Source: Anadara kagoshimensis (lineage: Eukaryota > Mollusca > Bivalvia > Arcoida > Arcidae). Taken from it: DNA of 64,000 nucleotides. Where the stretch lies: assembly GCA_021292105.1 (NCBI GenBank), contig CM037874.1, forward strand, positions 12,258,502 to 12,322,501, given 5' to 3'. Of this stretch, positions 50,503 to 61,177 are shown piece after piece. The position numbers and the translations under genes are program-made. Numbering within the stretch: the stretch's first letter is position 1; each line of letters opens with the position of its first letter. A model generated the notes under the pieces. The model was given only the letters and a program-made list of their open reading frames with translations. It was not told the DNA's origin and made no database searches.

Positions 50503-53208
50503 ATGAAACTTCTCATTACAGCGGGTACACAGGGACGGAACACTGTGATAGATATTCACAAGGTATGGTATAATGGTAAATTCAAAAAATATATTTAAAT
50601 TAAATAAAAATGTACAAAGGCAAAAATAAGAGTTTTTCAAATTGTATTAGAAATGTTGTGTAGTCATTAATATTATGTGCAACAAAAATGAAGCTAGACA
50701 TCCCTAGCCTCACAAAGTTCGTAAGTAATAAGTATAATTTAATAAAATAATATCATATAATATAGTATTTTTAAGACTTCCAAATGGTCACTTATTTGAA
50801 ATTGTCACGTGGTCTATTTCAGGATGCCTCGGTTGAGGAATTATTTAGAAAGATAAGTGAATGGAATGGTATACCTGCTGAGAGCCAAAGAGTTATATTT
50901 GCAGGTAAACGGCCTAAATACGGAATCTCTGTTGAGTCAGCAAAAGGAAAATACATCGAATAAATCAAACACAAATATCGGTCCATTTTAAGTCACAATC
51001 CAAAAAGCAAAGTAAAAAGATTTGAAAACTGGCAAGTAAACTTCCATTTCGGACATGAGACTGGGTGTACCGAAAGAATAAGTACCTCTTGTCTAGCTAG
51101 TTACACCATCTACGACATGAGAAATACAACTTGAGAATGAAGAACATGGAACTATTGCGACGTCAAATATATCCAGGACAATTTCGGATACAGACATCAT
51201 ACTTATCAACAATATTGTGAAAACGGTCTTGATACTTTATGAGGTCATTGATAAGCCTAGGCTTTAATATCCTCGAGTAAACAGTTTATTGAAAAGTAGC
51301 TTGCTTCGTTTTATAAAGTTCCGCATTGGTAACAAGCTTTACCATGGCGTTGTTAGCATTGTACCGGTGAAACAAATAACCATACAAGCAGGAGAAGCAA
51401 AGAAAATCAAAGCATATTGATATATGATCCCTTTCACCGATTATTGTCAGAAGCATCGTCTTTCAACGAAACGATGGAATAATTTGTAAGTATTTAACAA
51501 AAATGTTTTGAAAATGTTTTAAGAATTAAAATTCCAACAACAACAAAATCGTATCATTTTCATTGTTGGAGAGAAAGAATGGCGTTCAAATTCCGTTCAA
51601 GATTCTTTCACTTGTATCGAGGTGATCAGTTCTTGGATGATTGAGAAACTGAATCGCCTGGACAAAACCACCTGCTTCGATAAGCAGACGGACAAACTTT
51701 CTCACACTAAAATATGACCCGAGCAGGATTCGAGATGTGATCTGTAAGCATGTTTTTTATATTTACACAATCTGGTCAGAGATGTTAACTATGAAGCATT
51801 CAAAACATCATATTGTGGACTAGTAACGGGTTAAAATATTTTGCAATGTCCTATCAGTCACTTTTACAGATTTTTCATACTTTTTCAGGAAAACAGTTAC
51901 AAGCAGAAGTAAATGGAAAGAAACAGTATCTTACTGATTACAAGTTACAAGAAAGATCAACATTATTTGTAGTGTTTCAACTTCCAGGAGGCAATGACCC
52001 GGAACCGACAACATCCATGGAAAAAGTCTTGGACGACGCCGTAGAGCTGTCTGATGCCCCGGATATGATCACGTGGGACGACGATCCTGGTAGTCAGCGC
52101 GCCAAAATGCCATGTGGACATGCTATCGGTGAGAAGATGATCTTTGATACCATGCTGTATTAAATTAGGGTTTGGTGAAAAATTAGTTTGTTACACATAA
52201 GTTCATATAACCAAGAAACTGTCTACAATAATGTAATAAAATGTTTTCCAAATGTAGCTGATATTTAAATTCCTCATTAATGACTATGAAATCTTTTATA
52301 CAGGTACTTGGGAAAGAAGTGATTTTTAAAATTAATTTTGAACAACCTTAACATAGCAGAATATACAAATAATCAGCCAGAATCTTAAAAAAGATTTTAA
52401 AAATACCCTTTATCGATATATTAAAGCAATTTAATATAGCTGTAAAATGTGTATTTTTAAAATCTCTACCAAGGAAATGAGGTCAGATGTAAAATTTTTG
52501 CCCCCCCCCCTTATTTGTTAATTGTGGAGAAGACAAAAAACAAATCTGTATTTTTCAGGTCCAGAATCGCTCACTGCCTACTGCAGGAGTCTTCTAACTT
52601 CTGGGAAGTGTCAGTTTTATTGCCCCTACATAGATCGAAACAATGGCTCTTACTGTGGCAAGATATGGGAGTACTTTCAAGTAAGAAGGTTGGCAGTTTT
52701 GACATCAGATGAAACGGAAGAATTTGAACGAAAGCTAAGTCAGAATTACATGAGGAAGGCATCAGGTATCCAGGAATGTCCAAAATGCACTGCCTTCTGT
52801 GTCCGGAAAAATAAAAAAGATCGCAGAGTGGTATGCCTTATTTGCACTAAAGACGGTACTAGGTATGAATTTTGCTGGTACTGTTTGGGAGAATGGTCCA
52901 ATCCAAGTAGCACTTCCAACTGTGGTAACTCAATTTGCACAGGAGAGGATCCTCGACTTAAGATCTTGCGTGATGCTGAGAAGAAAGACATTGTTGGATT
53001 AAAAGAATGTCCATCTGTCCGAGCATGTCCTAGTTGTGGCCTGCTCATTTATCACACTAAAGCTTGCAAGCATATGGTCTGTATCTGTGGCCAGAAATTC
53101 TGCTTTATATGCCTGTCAGTTCCAGTTGATGATAGATACCAATGTGGTACATACAACAGCCATTGTACAATAGCAGACGTCCAGACCAACATCCCAGGAG
53201 ATAACTAG
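50503..53208 (+). CDS. Ubiquitin-like domain + atypical RING-IBR-RING protein (putative E3 ubiquitin ligase)
   Basis: Exons 50503-50562, 50823-50904, 51889-52128 and 52559-53208 give 343 aa with consistent phases. Residues 1-82 form a ubiquitin-like fold (KLLITAG…DASVEELFRKISEWNGIP…RVIFAGKQL) ending LPGG. Residues ~120-166 resemble a RING1 that keeps C123, H125, C136, C149 and C160 but has no upstream CxxC pair. An IBR follows (CPKC 201-204, C220/C223, C233/C236, C249/C254). RING2 starts at CPSC 284-287, with predicted catalytic C297 in ACKHMVC and terminal CFIC. By family knowledge RBR enzymes form a Cys-thioester with ubiquitin via RING2. The UBL-RBR order recalls parkin, but the body is closer to short UBL/RBR proteins of fish and molluscs. 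ISRE and kappaB-like sites lie upstream. Ligase activity is inferred. Confidence 0.88.
51575..51735. repeat. SINE family C fragment in the UBL/RBR intron
   Basis: Contains 'gttcaagattctttcactt', 'ggacaaaaccacctgcttc' and 'gagcaggattcgag', matching fragments at 3.1, 3.95 and 38.1 kb. Confidence 0.65.
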
Positions 53209-53846
53209 AAACAGAAGATCAGTGATACTATTTATCTATTATTGCCTTTTGTTGAGGTAACTATGTACTCTTAGTATTGCTGCAGAAGAAATATTGTAGT
53301 CCAGCTACAGGAATGATACATACTTTGAGAGCATAGTCACCTAAGTAAAAGGAAATAGTAAGACACTGTATTAGAAGAAACATCCGATATTCGCGATTTT
53401 CACGGTAACTTTTGTAATGTGAATATATCTTCTTAGGAACATTTCTTTTTTTTTTCTTGGTATACTTTCCCTGCAGTAAGAACCGTGACATTTTTTTTCT
53501 GCGAAATTGTTGAGAAGATGAACAGCGCGATAGTTTCCTTCCACTAATGTTTCTTCTTATATACCTTATCAATTTTTAAAATTTATTAAATTATTAAACA
53601 TATTCAAAAAATGGTGGATATTATGTTTAGTACGTCATTTGACTATAAGAGGATAGAATAGTACAGTCATGAAAATTTGATGTTAATTAAAATAACATAG
53701 TAATAACAATTTTAGTACTACCGATACACGTCATATGCGAAGAAACTCCTACAAGCAAACATCTCTATGTATGTGGTCAGTACTGTTTCATAGTCATCAA
53801 ATTAAAAAACAATATTTTATCATGTGATGTACTAAAATAGTTCACT

Positions 53847-54094
53847 GGACCCAGTTACACGAAGCTTGATTAAATTAATCAGTGATTAGCAGAAATTTAA
53901 AACATGAAAAAAATCAAAATATCATTATCGAATCGATAGTTTTATTACAATTTCCTTTAGTTTGATTGAATTTTTAATTCATTTTCGATATTTTAACTTT
54001 TAAGTTCACAATATATCTGAAATTACGCCAAATTTAAATTTTGACTAATCAATTCATTAAATTAATCACTACAGGCTTCGAGCAACTAACCCCT
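53847..54094. mobile_element. MITE family 4 (TIR around TTACACGAAGC)
   Basis: Left end 'ggacccagttacacgaagct' then 'tgattaaattaatca'; right end, inverted, 'gttagttgctcgaagcctg' then 'tgattaattta'. The inner arms share 'aaatttaaa'. About 250 bp, non-coding, imperfect palindrome. Confidence 0.65.
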
Positions 54095-54394
54095 AATATT
54101 ATATATTTATCGTACATAATTTACAGTGTGTATAGTGTTAGGGTTTTAATAAATAGATAGAGAAACCTTGTTTGTATATACATTGTAGATGCATTTAAGG
54201 AGTATATTTTAATATTTCACCTGCAGTATGTAAATAGTTCATTTGTCAGTTAGTGATCAGACTTTGTTTTAATCACGATATTTAATTGTGGACTAAAAAC
54301 GGTTGCTAGACGCGGAAATCAAAAGGAGAAAATGACCAGATCATGCATTAAGTAAACCAATAATAGTGATTAGTCAGGGCTTTTATAGAACGGT

Positions 54395-54760
54395 TTTTAT
54401 GGAACCTTCAAAGACAGGAAAAAGGATATAACTTGAAAAACTTAGGAGATCTATATAAAGGAAACAACTGATTAAGATGTCCGGACATCTGGAAATCCAA
54501 TAACAATGATGTCAAGTCAACTTTTTTGATTGACTCTAAACTCTTAAAGATAGGAAGAACGTGAATGACCAAGACAAACTTGGTAGAACCATATATAGAA
54601 AACAATGGGGAGTAACTTAAGAAGATGTGGATACAGCTGGAAATCCAATCACAATGATGGTCAGAAAAAGATTTTGATGGAAGCCCTTAACGATAGGATG
54701 ACCTAGAGCAACTGGAGACAGCTGGATATCCAAGCCAAAGACAGGAAAAATCTAAAACTC
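54395..54760 (+). repeat. Degenerate ~135-bp tandem repeat
   Basis: 'aaagacaggaaaaa', 'aaagataggaagaa', 'aacgataggatgac' and 'aaagacaggaaaaa' recur at about 54412, 54545, 54688 and 54736, with 'ctggaaatccaataacaatg' repeated at 54489 and 54637. The last unit is shortened. Confidence 0.75.
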
Positions 54761-55130
54761 TTATTACTAAGCAATGTCCATATTTAGGAGATAGGTGTAG
54801 GGAATATGAATTTGTATATTGACATGGTAATAAAAACACATAAACAGAACAAAATAATCAATTGTAAATAATGCTTCATTTATATTTATTGCATTTTTTG
54901 CTACCGGTTTATATGTAGTTTGTGTGACTTTTATATAATCGTAATTGTTGTTTGTGATGTCTTTGGACAAAGTGGATACATATGGTTCACTGAAGAAGTT
55001 ATTACCTGGTTTAAACCGAGATAATTTATTAAACTTTCTGTGATAGGGGTTATCTTTTCAGTGTTGGAAAAAATTTTAACTACGTTTCCTGTGATAATTA
55101 CATATTATACTAGTTTTAACTTACAACAGT

Positions 55131-55175
55131 AGACGGCCGTTTCATAATACAATTTCTCATCAGTAGTACTTGGGC
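55131..55175 (-). ncRNA. Degraded hammerhead-ribozyme copy (left arm)
   Basis: On the minus strand the CTGATGA core, GAA, and palindromic ACGGCCGT followed by C (triplet GTC) remain. Stem II is GAAAT-TGT-ATTAT (one mismatch and a G-T wobble), and stem I is poorly paired. It is probably inactive. Confidence 0.7.
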
Positions 55176-55513
55176 CAAAAATGTGAAACCAATTTTTTTC
55201 AAGATGTTGAAAAGGAAGCCAAAAGGACCAAAATATATTTTACCAAATTTAGATAAGGAAGTACTTTGCTCTGCTGGTGGCTGGTGCCCCGAGGATATCA
55301 CCAACTCAGTAGGCAATAATTTCGTATTATTGTCAGAAATATACTATAATTCTCTAAATTTCCTGCATGTAAAAATTTGAAAATTCTCAAAAAACTAAGG
55401 TATACTCCCTCGTGCAAAGTATTTCCTTACCTTAATTTGGTAAAATATATTTTGGTCCTTTGGGTAGCTTTTCAACATCTGCAAAATAATTTTGGTTTCA
55501 TAATTTTGGTCCA

Positions 55514-55559
55514 AGCACTACTGATGAGGAATTGTATTCCGAAACGGCCGTTTAGTGCT
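55514..55559 (+). ncRNA. Hammerhead ribozyme, type I layout, all core positions intact
   Basis: Order along the strand: AGCACTA (stem I), CTGATGA (core), GGAAT-TGT-ATTCC (stem II, perfect), GAA (core), ACGG-CCGT (stem III, self-complementary with no loop), T (position 17, cleavage triplet GTT), TAGTGCT (stem I, perfect 7 bp with AGCACTA). All invariant core bases are present, and the GUH triplet is allowed. By established knowledge such ribozymes self-cleave; the loopless stem III is typical of small retroelement hammerheads thought to act as dimers. Activity is inferred. Confidence 0.85.
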
Positions 55560-56085
55560 GTAAAATTAAAACTGGTATAATATGTAATTTGCATGAGGGA
55601 ATATACCTTAGATAAGAATTAACTTTTACAATGTTAGAATAAAGTCAAGAATTTTAACTAGTTTTCTGTGATATATCACATGTAAGAAATAAGTCAATAA
55701 TTTTAACTTGTTGTCTATGATAAGGGTTACATTTCCAGTGTTAGAAATAGGGAAAGAATTTTTACTAGATGTCTGTGGTAATGGTAGCTTTTTACCATGT
55801 TAGAAATAGGGCAATTGTAACTAGTTTTCTGTGATAGGGGTTTCCTTTTACCATGTTAGAATGAGGTCAAGAATTTTAACTACTTTTGTTTGATAATGGT
55901 AACCTTTTTCCATGATAGAAATGGTCAAGAATTTTAACTATTCCTTATTTTATATTTTTAACAATTTTCTATTGCATTATATTTGAGAATGTTGTACAAA
56001 GTTAATAGTCACAAACTAGCAGACTAGTTTCTATTTCTAAAGGCTTTCCATCTTTTGAATATAATTGACTTAAAATGACTGAACA

Positions 56086-56286
56086 AATGGGGTTCGCCGC
56101 TGTACCACGTGGTCAATACCTCTTAACGTTTGTGCGGAACGTTTAGGAAAACGTCAACGTCACAAATTCCCGTAATAACGTCGTTTTTACGGGAAAACGT
56201 CATATTGTGCGATTCCATGTCCATTGGAAACAAGCGTTTCGCAGACATGTTAGAAGGTATCACATGGTTCAGCGGCGAACCCCATT
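56086..56286. mobile_element. MITE family 1, copy 4 (best preserved)
   Basis: Termini are 'aatggggttcgccgctgtac' and, inverted, 'cagcggcgaaccccatt'. The internal CpGs ('acgtcaacgtc', 'gtcgtttttacggg') are retained, so this is probably the youngest copy. It lies between a hammerhead-ribozyme foldback and a second hammerhead copy. Confidence 0.9.
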
Positions 56287-56394
56287 GTTGGTTATAGAAC
56301 TACAATTGGAAGTCAGACCATTATGTTATCATAAAATGAGCTTTTCAATATGTAAAAATTCAAAATGTGTCATATATTTTGATTCTTCTATTTT

Positions 56395-56505
56395 TCTTCT
56401 TCAACAACTTAAAAATATTTTAATTTCCATAATTTTGTTTATAGTACTACTGATGAGGAATTATATTCTGAAATGGTTGTCTAGTGTTGCAAAATAAAAA
56501 CAGGC
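56395..56505 (+). ncRNA. Diverged third copy of the hammerhead arm
   Basis: AGTACTA, CTGATGA (56450-56456), GGAAT-TAT-ATTCT, GAA, ATGG-TTGT, C, TAGTGTT (56482-56488). Stem I and II still pair with wobbles, stem III is mostly wobble pairs, and the triplet is GTC. It is a solo right-arm copy, next to MITE family 1 copy 4. Confidence 0.7.
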
Positions 56506-57464
56506 TTAGCAATAAATAAATACACATTTTATTTGTTTACATTTATTTTCAAATAAGATATTTATTTTATAAATGATTTTAAATACAAGGTGTAAATAAA
56601 TCATCTGTGTTATTTGTTATAGAATGAAACATGAAATGATTTGTTTATGAATACAAGTAAATTGCTAGAGTTTCAATAATAAAACTGACACTATGGCATT
56701 ATAAAAACATTGTCAAGCAACAATGTAAAAAATAAAAGAAAAAACAAATAAATTGTTTCATAAGTATTTATTGCATTTAAGCTAGCCTATTTTTTTAATA
56801 ATCAAAATTAAAATAGTTGCTTAATAAGTATTTATTGTATTTTATTGTATTTTCGCTACTTATGTACAATGTAATGTGTGTGCGAGTATTAATATATTCA
56901 TCATTATAACAACAGTCTTATTTTGGTGAAGTCTTATTTTTGTTGAATTGAAGTCATTATCTAGTTTAAATCAAGATAATTTCTTAAACTTTCTGTGATA
57001 TGGCTTATTTTTGCGGTTTTGGAAAAAGGAAAAAAAATCTAGACATATTGTAGTACTCTTCTGATTTTTATTAGTATTTTTCTATTGTATTATATAAGAA
57101 AATATTGAAAAATAGTCACAAACTAGCAAACTTGTTATTTTCAACCCTATATTGACTGAAAATGTCTCTAAACAAATTGTTTGATTAGGATACTAACATT
57201 TACATTCAGACACAAATATTGACGCAAAAATTCAGAATGTGCCATTGAAAATATCGTATATTTATGTATTTTCAAATAAAAATAAAATGTTCCATTAATA
57301 AATTTAATGTGAAAAATTAATAATCTGCGTTACTTGTTTTTTGTAATAAAATACATGTATATTAACATTCCATGTGAAATACAATATATTACATAATATT
57401 AGGAATATACATGCTAGATAATTGATTTGACTGTTCCATTAATTGGTCATGTTAATAGTAAAGG

Positions 57465-57832
57465 TTGTTGTTGAATGTTGTTTAATGTCGCATCAGCAAT
57501 TTTAAGCTATTTGCGATGAGAACTACTTTATTAATCTCTATGGATTAATCTATGAACAAGTTTGTGTATGCATGTAAAGTGCAAGTGTGTTTTATGGTCT
57601 GCCTTGTACCAGCACACACTCACAGCCACTTTAAGGTGCTAGCTCTCCAAGTGAGTATGCCGCAGACAAGCATACCACTTCCCCAGTCACATTATACTGA
57701 CAGCAGGGGAACCAGTAAAGGTGAACAGCAAGGAAAATTCACTTTCCCTCAAGTGGTCTGAGCAGGATTCAAGTTTGCAGTGGTGAGAGACAGACTGACA
57801 TTGTATCCATAAGGCCACCTGGGCCTCTAAAA
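57465..57832 (-). repeat. SINE family B, copy 3
   Basis: Same layout as copy 1: 'gcatcagcaattttaagcta', 'tatggattaatctatgaac', 'gaaaattcactttccctca', and the tRNA-like head near 57780-57830 ('aggccacctgggcctct'). Confidence 0.8.
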
Positions 57833-58284
57833 AGTAGTAAAGGAGCAGCATCTTAAATTTATTAAAAATAACAAAATAAGATTTTAAGTGACATATATCA
57901 TTTACTGTCTACAAAAGGTGTGTATAGTGCTATAACTTTTAATGCATTGCAAAACTACCCATAATCATAACACTCCAACATGCATTATATTCAATTACAT
58001 GTACATGTAGCTTTACAAGGCAGTAAAAGTTGTAGTACTATACACATCTACTCCTGACAGTTCAATGGAATGTCATTTCCTTCACAAATAAATAGCAGCC
58101 TTGTTTCTAAATATATTTTTGCAGAAGATTTATTTTATGTTTGTGAATAAGAAAAAATTTGATTATTATTATTCAATAACAAAAACTGATCAAAATCTCA
58201 TTTTACCTTTGTAAACAACATAGATAGAAAAATGTGATCTATTTAAAAAAAAAACTAATAAATCACTTTTTCAAAATGGTTGTG

Positions 58285-58385
58285 TTTTATTTATTTATTT
58301 ATGAAGGAAAGCAGCCAGTTAAAATGTCAGTCAAAATGATAACAATAAAGTGAAAATCATTTATTTATTTATTTATTTATTAATA
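58285..58385 (+). repeat. TTTA-type microsatellite tracts
   Basis: Two short runs of TTTA at about 58287-58302 and 58358-58381. Confidence 0.85.
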
Positions 58386-58794
58386 TGCTTTATTTCATAT
58401 ATAATAATATTTAAAACAACTGGGGTATAAAATAGGGCAAGTACAGTTTTCACATCAGTCAACATGCTTAATATCAATTTTTTAACCAAAAGAAAAGTAT
58501 CAAAAGTTTTCCAAATGAATTATCACCACATTTATCATATGTTGCAAAAAACTATTTGTACACTATTTCAATACACAAATTTGTACATTGTTTCCTTTAT
58601 GGTTTGGTCATGTACACATTAGTAGTTTTTCACTGTATGGTTGATAATACACATGCTTGTACACAATTTTTAATACATTATTTCATAAATGTACTTTTAC
58701 ATAAGATAATTATTTTCTGTGTACATAATGTGTATATTTTCATATGATAACATAACAGCTAATTATCCTGTAATATAAATATCTATTTATATTA

Positions 58795-59090
58795 AGTTAA
58801 AGTCTGTCCCGAGCCATTAGGCCCATCAGGCCGGAGCTTATCCCGGTTTCTGTGGCGTTAAGTGACTGAGAGTACAAGACTCTTCCCTGAATGGGACACC
58901 GGTCCATCGCAGGGTTAACCCCCAGCATTTTGCTGGTACTCATTTATTTTTCAGCTGAGTGAACTGGAACAATGTGAAATTAAGTGTCTTGCTCAAGGAC
59001 ACAACACATCGCCTGGTCCAGGGATCGAACCCACGACCTTCGAATCATGAGTCCAACGCCTTAACCACTAGGCCACGCGCTTCCACATCT
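58795..59090 (-). repeat. tRNA-headed SINE with a Deu-like core
   Basis: On the minus strand the tRNA-like head is clear: 'tggcctagtggttaaggcg' (A box) and 'gtgggttcgatccctgg' (B box). The core 'tgtccttgagcaagacactt' is the phrase shared by Deu-type SINEs in many animals, followed by 'cgatggaccggtgtcccat' and a tail ending in 'aagttaaag'. It belongs to a different family from A, B and C. Confidence 0.85.
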
Positions 59091-59160
59091 ATTTATATAC
59101 ACTGTTATTAATAAATAATTATACAGATTAATATTTGCCATAGGTTTACATTATTATCAT

Positions 59161-59394
59161 TACTGTAAAAAGGGAAATTTTCGCATGGGTAAAATTTTCG
59201 CTTATTTCGAGCTAAAAAAATTACCACGAAAATTTTACCCACGAAAATATCTACCATAATAGACATAACAGGTTAATATATCACATATATAGTATATACA
59301 CCCACATATATTAGCTACGCAAAAATTACCTGAAATGCCAGATTTCAGAAATCGTGATATTTTTACACCGCGAAAATAATCCCCTTTACAGTAT
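59161..59394. mobile_element. MITE family 5 (TIR TACTGTAAAAAGGGAAATTT)
   Basis: Left 'tactgtaaaaagggaaattt' then 'tcgc'; right, inverted, 'tactgtaaaggggattattt' then 'tcgcggtg'. The interior has nested 'aaaattttcg' hairpins. Flanking TA is consistent with TA target duplication. Confidence 0.8.
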
Positions 59395-61177
59395 GTCAAA
59401 TTTTATTCATTAGATTTAAATTTTGGAAGTATTTAAAAGTGATATCTTCACTCATTGTTATAAATGTTGCTTTTCTTGAAATTTTGGAGAACAATATCAA
59501 AATATGGAAAAATCCATTTTTCCAAGAGAAAAAACAAAAACACTCGCAATTAACTGAATGTTTTCATCAATTTAGTTTTTTGAAGATTTTCAGCCTAAAA
59601 TGATTTAACCAGTTTTAAAAATAATAATAATAATTTATGGATGGCAGTGTATTATATCAATTTATAAGTATTTTGAAATGAATCAATGCTGACACAGATG
59701 CAAGGAGTACTGTAAAAACAAACCAAGTAAAAGTAATGACTTGCAAATCTATAATTATATTACATGTATATTAAATTCAACAAAAATATCAACAAACATA
59801 CATGCATATAACAAATTAAAAAATCACTCCTTTACACATCAACATGATGTAAAAAATCACAATTGTTTAATAAATTATTAAAATTTTCTCACAATAAAAC
59901 AACAATCTAATAATCATTATATATGTTATTTAACTAGTTTATGTCTTCCACTACTGACTAATTTTCTGGTGAAACAAATTTCAGCAGTGGCTACGAAATA
60001 GTAGATACTTAAACTTTCAAAGCACCTAGATTGTGTCCCAGGGGGAAATTCACATGTGTAACCTAACTTGCCAGATTTTAAAGTTTTTACTTTGCTTTTG
60101 GGATAGTAAAACGGTTATTGTGTTTGATTTATGAACAGAATTTCCATGACATCCTTTGGGACCATTTTTTGATTCTTGGAAATTAAATTTGACTCCTAAT
60201 TTTCAGCACTAAGCAAATCTTTAGATGGGTTGATTCTGATTATGAAGAAAGTCAATTTGACCCCTGAAGGTCAAGGGTCAAATGAAAGCCTTGATGAAGT
60301 AAACACAATTATTTTGTTATAAATCATGCATGTTGAAATAAATTACAATAGCCCAGTCTTTAATATAAAATATTTTGCCAGGTTTTGAGGTACCAATAAT
60401 AAGCTATAGTTATAGATTTTTTATTAATTTTTGGAGAATTCTTGGACTCATAGCAATGTCATTCAAAGATTATTTGGTTAGTGATTTTGAATTTTCCATC
60501 CCTAATATTCAATGATATTTCTTTTGGCCGACATCATGAAGAACCTAATAGATTAATGTAACAATGTTTTTCTACTTTAACAAAAAAACCAAATATAAAT
60601 TGAATATTTAAAAAACTTACTGGCCATTATTGTCAAGTGCACCATGAATACAGAGTACCTTTTATGAAAAACTAAATGTAAATGGCAGTATCTTGATTAA
60701 AACTAATTCTCGATTTGTGAACCAAGCAGATATAAGCATTTAATAAGAACACACTTTCTGTGGACACTTTTAATACATACTGTAATTTAAGGCCTGTCAA
60801 GCTAATCTTCAACACCAAATTCAGGCAGACCTATACTTTAATACACAAATCATTATATAGCCTATGTCATAAATAATTTAACAAACAATAATAATAATTA
60901 TAATAACGATAATTCAATTGGTCAACTGACTCTATGACCAACACTTCATCTGCAAATTAAATTCTTGAATAAGATTAATTCACCGATCATGTTGTAAAAT
61001 AACTGACTAGAATAGAAGCAATTATGTTTTCAATTTCTATTCATTAGCAATTCCATGGTTTGTTTATTTAGTAGGGGTTTGCCTGAATTTGGTGCAATTT
61101 CTTTCTCTGATACATGACTAGTCTATAATACCAAGGACATCTTATCTAAAAAAATATCTTTAGGTATGTAAGAATCT
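59395..61177. other. Intergenic region and probable 3' UTR of the FBXO21-like gene
   Basis: AT-rich, no coding exon recognised. AATAAA on the minus strand at 61063-61068, about 110 nt after the stop codon, is a likely polyadenylation signal for the FBXO21-like gene. Confidence 0.5.

Larger units (their letters stand above)
55105..55582. mobile_element. Foldback (inverted-repeat) element with a hammerhead motif in each arm
   Basis: Arms of roughly 165 bp: the left arm (55105-55272) and right arm (55415-55582) are reverse complements with moderate divergence. Matching blocks are 'aagccaaaaggaccaaaata' in the left arm against the inverse of 'tattttggtcctttgggtag' in the right arm, and 'gacggccgtttcat' against 'gaaacggccgttta'. 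The spacer is about 140 bp. There is no coding capacity. Confidence 0.8.
55020..55940 (+). repeat. ~56-bp tandem repeat flanking the hammerhead foldback
   Basis: Units of the type 'caagaattttaactag' + 'tttctgtgataggggtt' + 'ccatgttagaa' occur at 55030-55095 and again about six times at 55620-55940. The foldback at 55105-55600 interrupts the array, so it inserted into it or carries it at its edges. Confidence 0.75.

Noticed and set aside
51290..51420. Open frame ending GEAKKIKAY that vaguely recalls retrotransposon polyprotein text
   Set aside because: Too short and without any conserved motif; it lies in an intron of the UBL/RBR gene.
52571..53048. Two minus-strand frames of 70 and 100 residues
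   Set aside because: Antisense shadows of the RBR exon; no splice sites or similarity.
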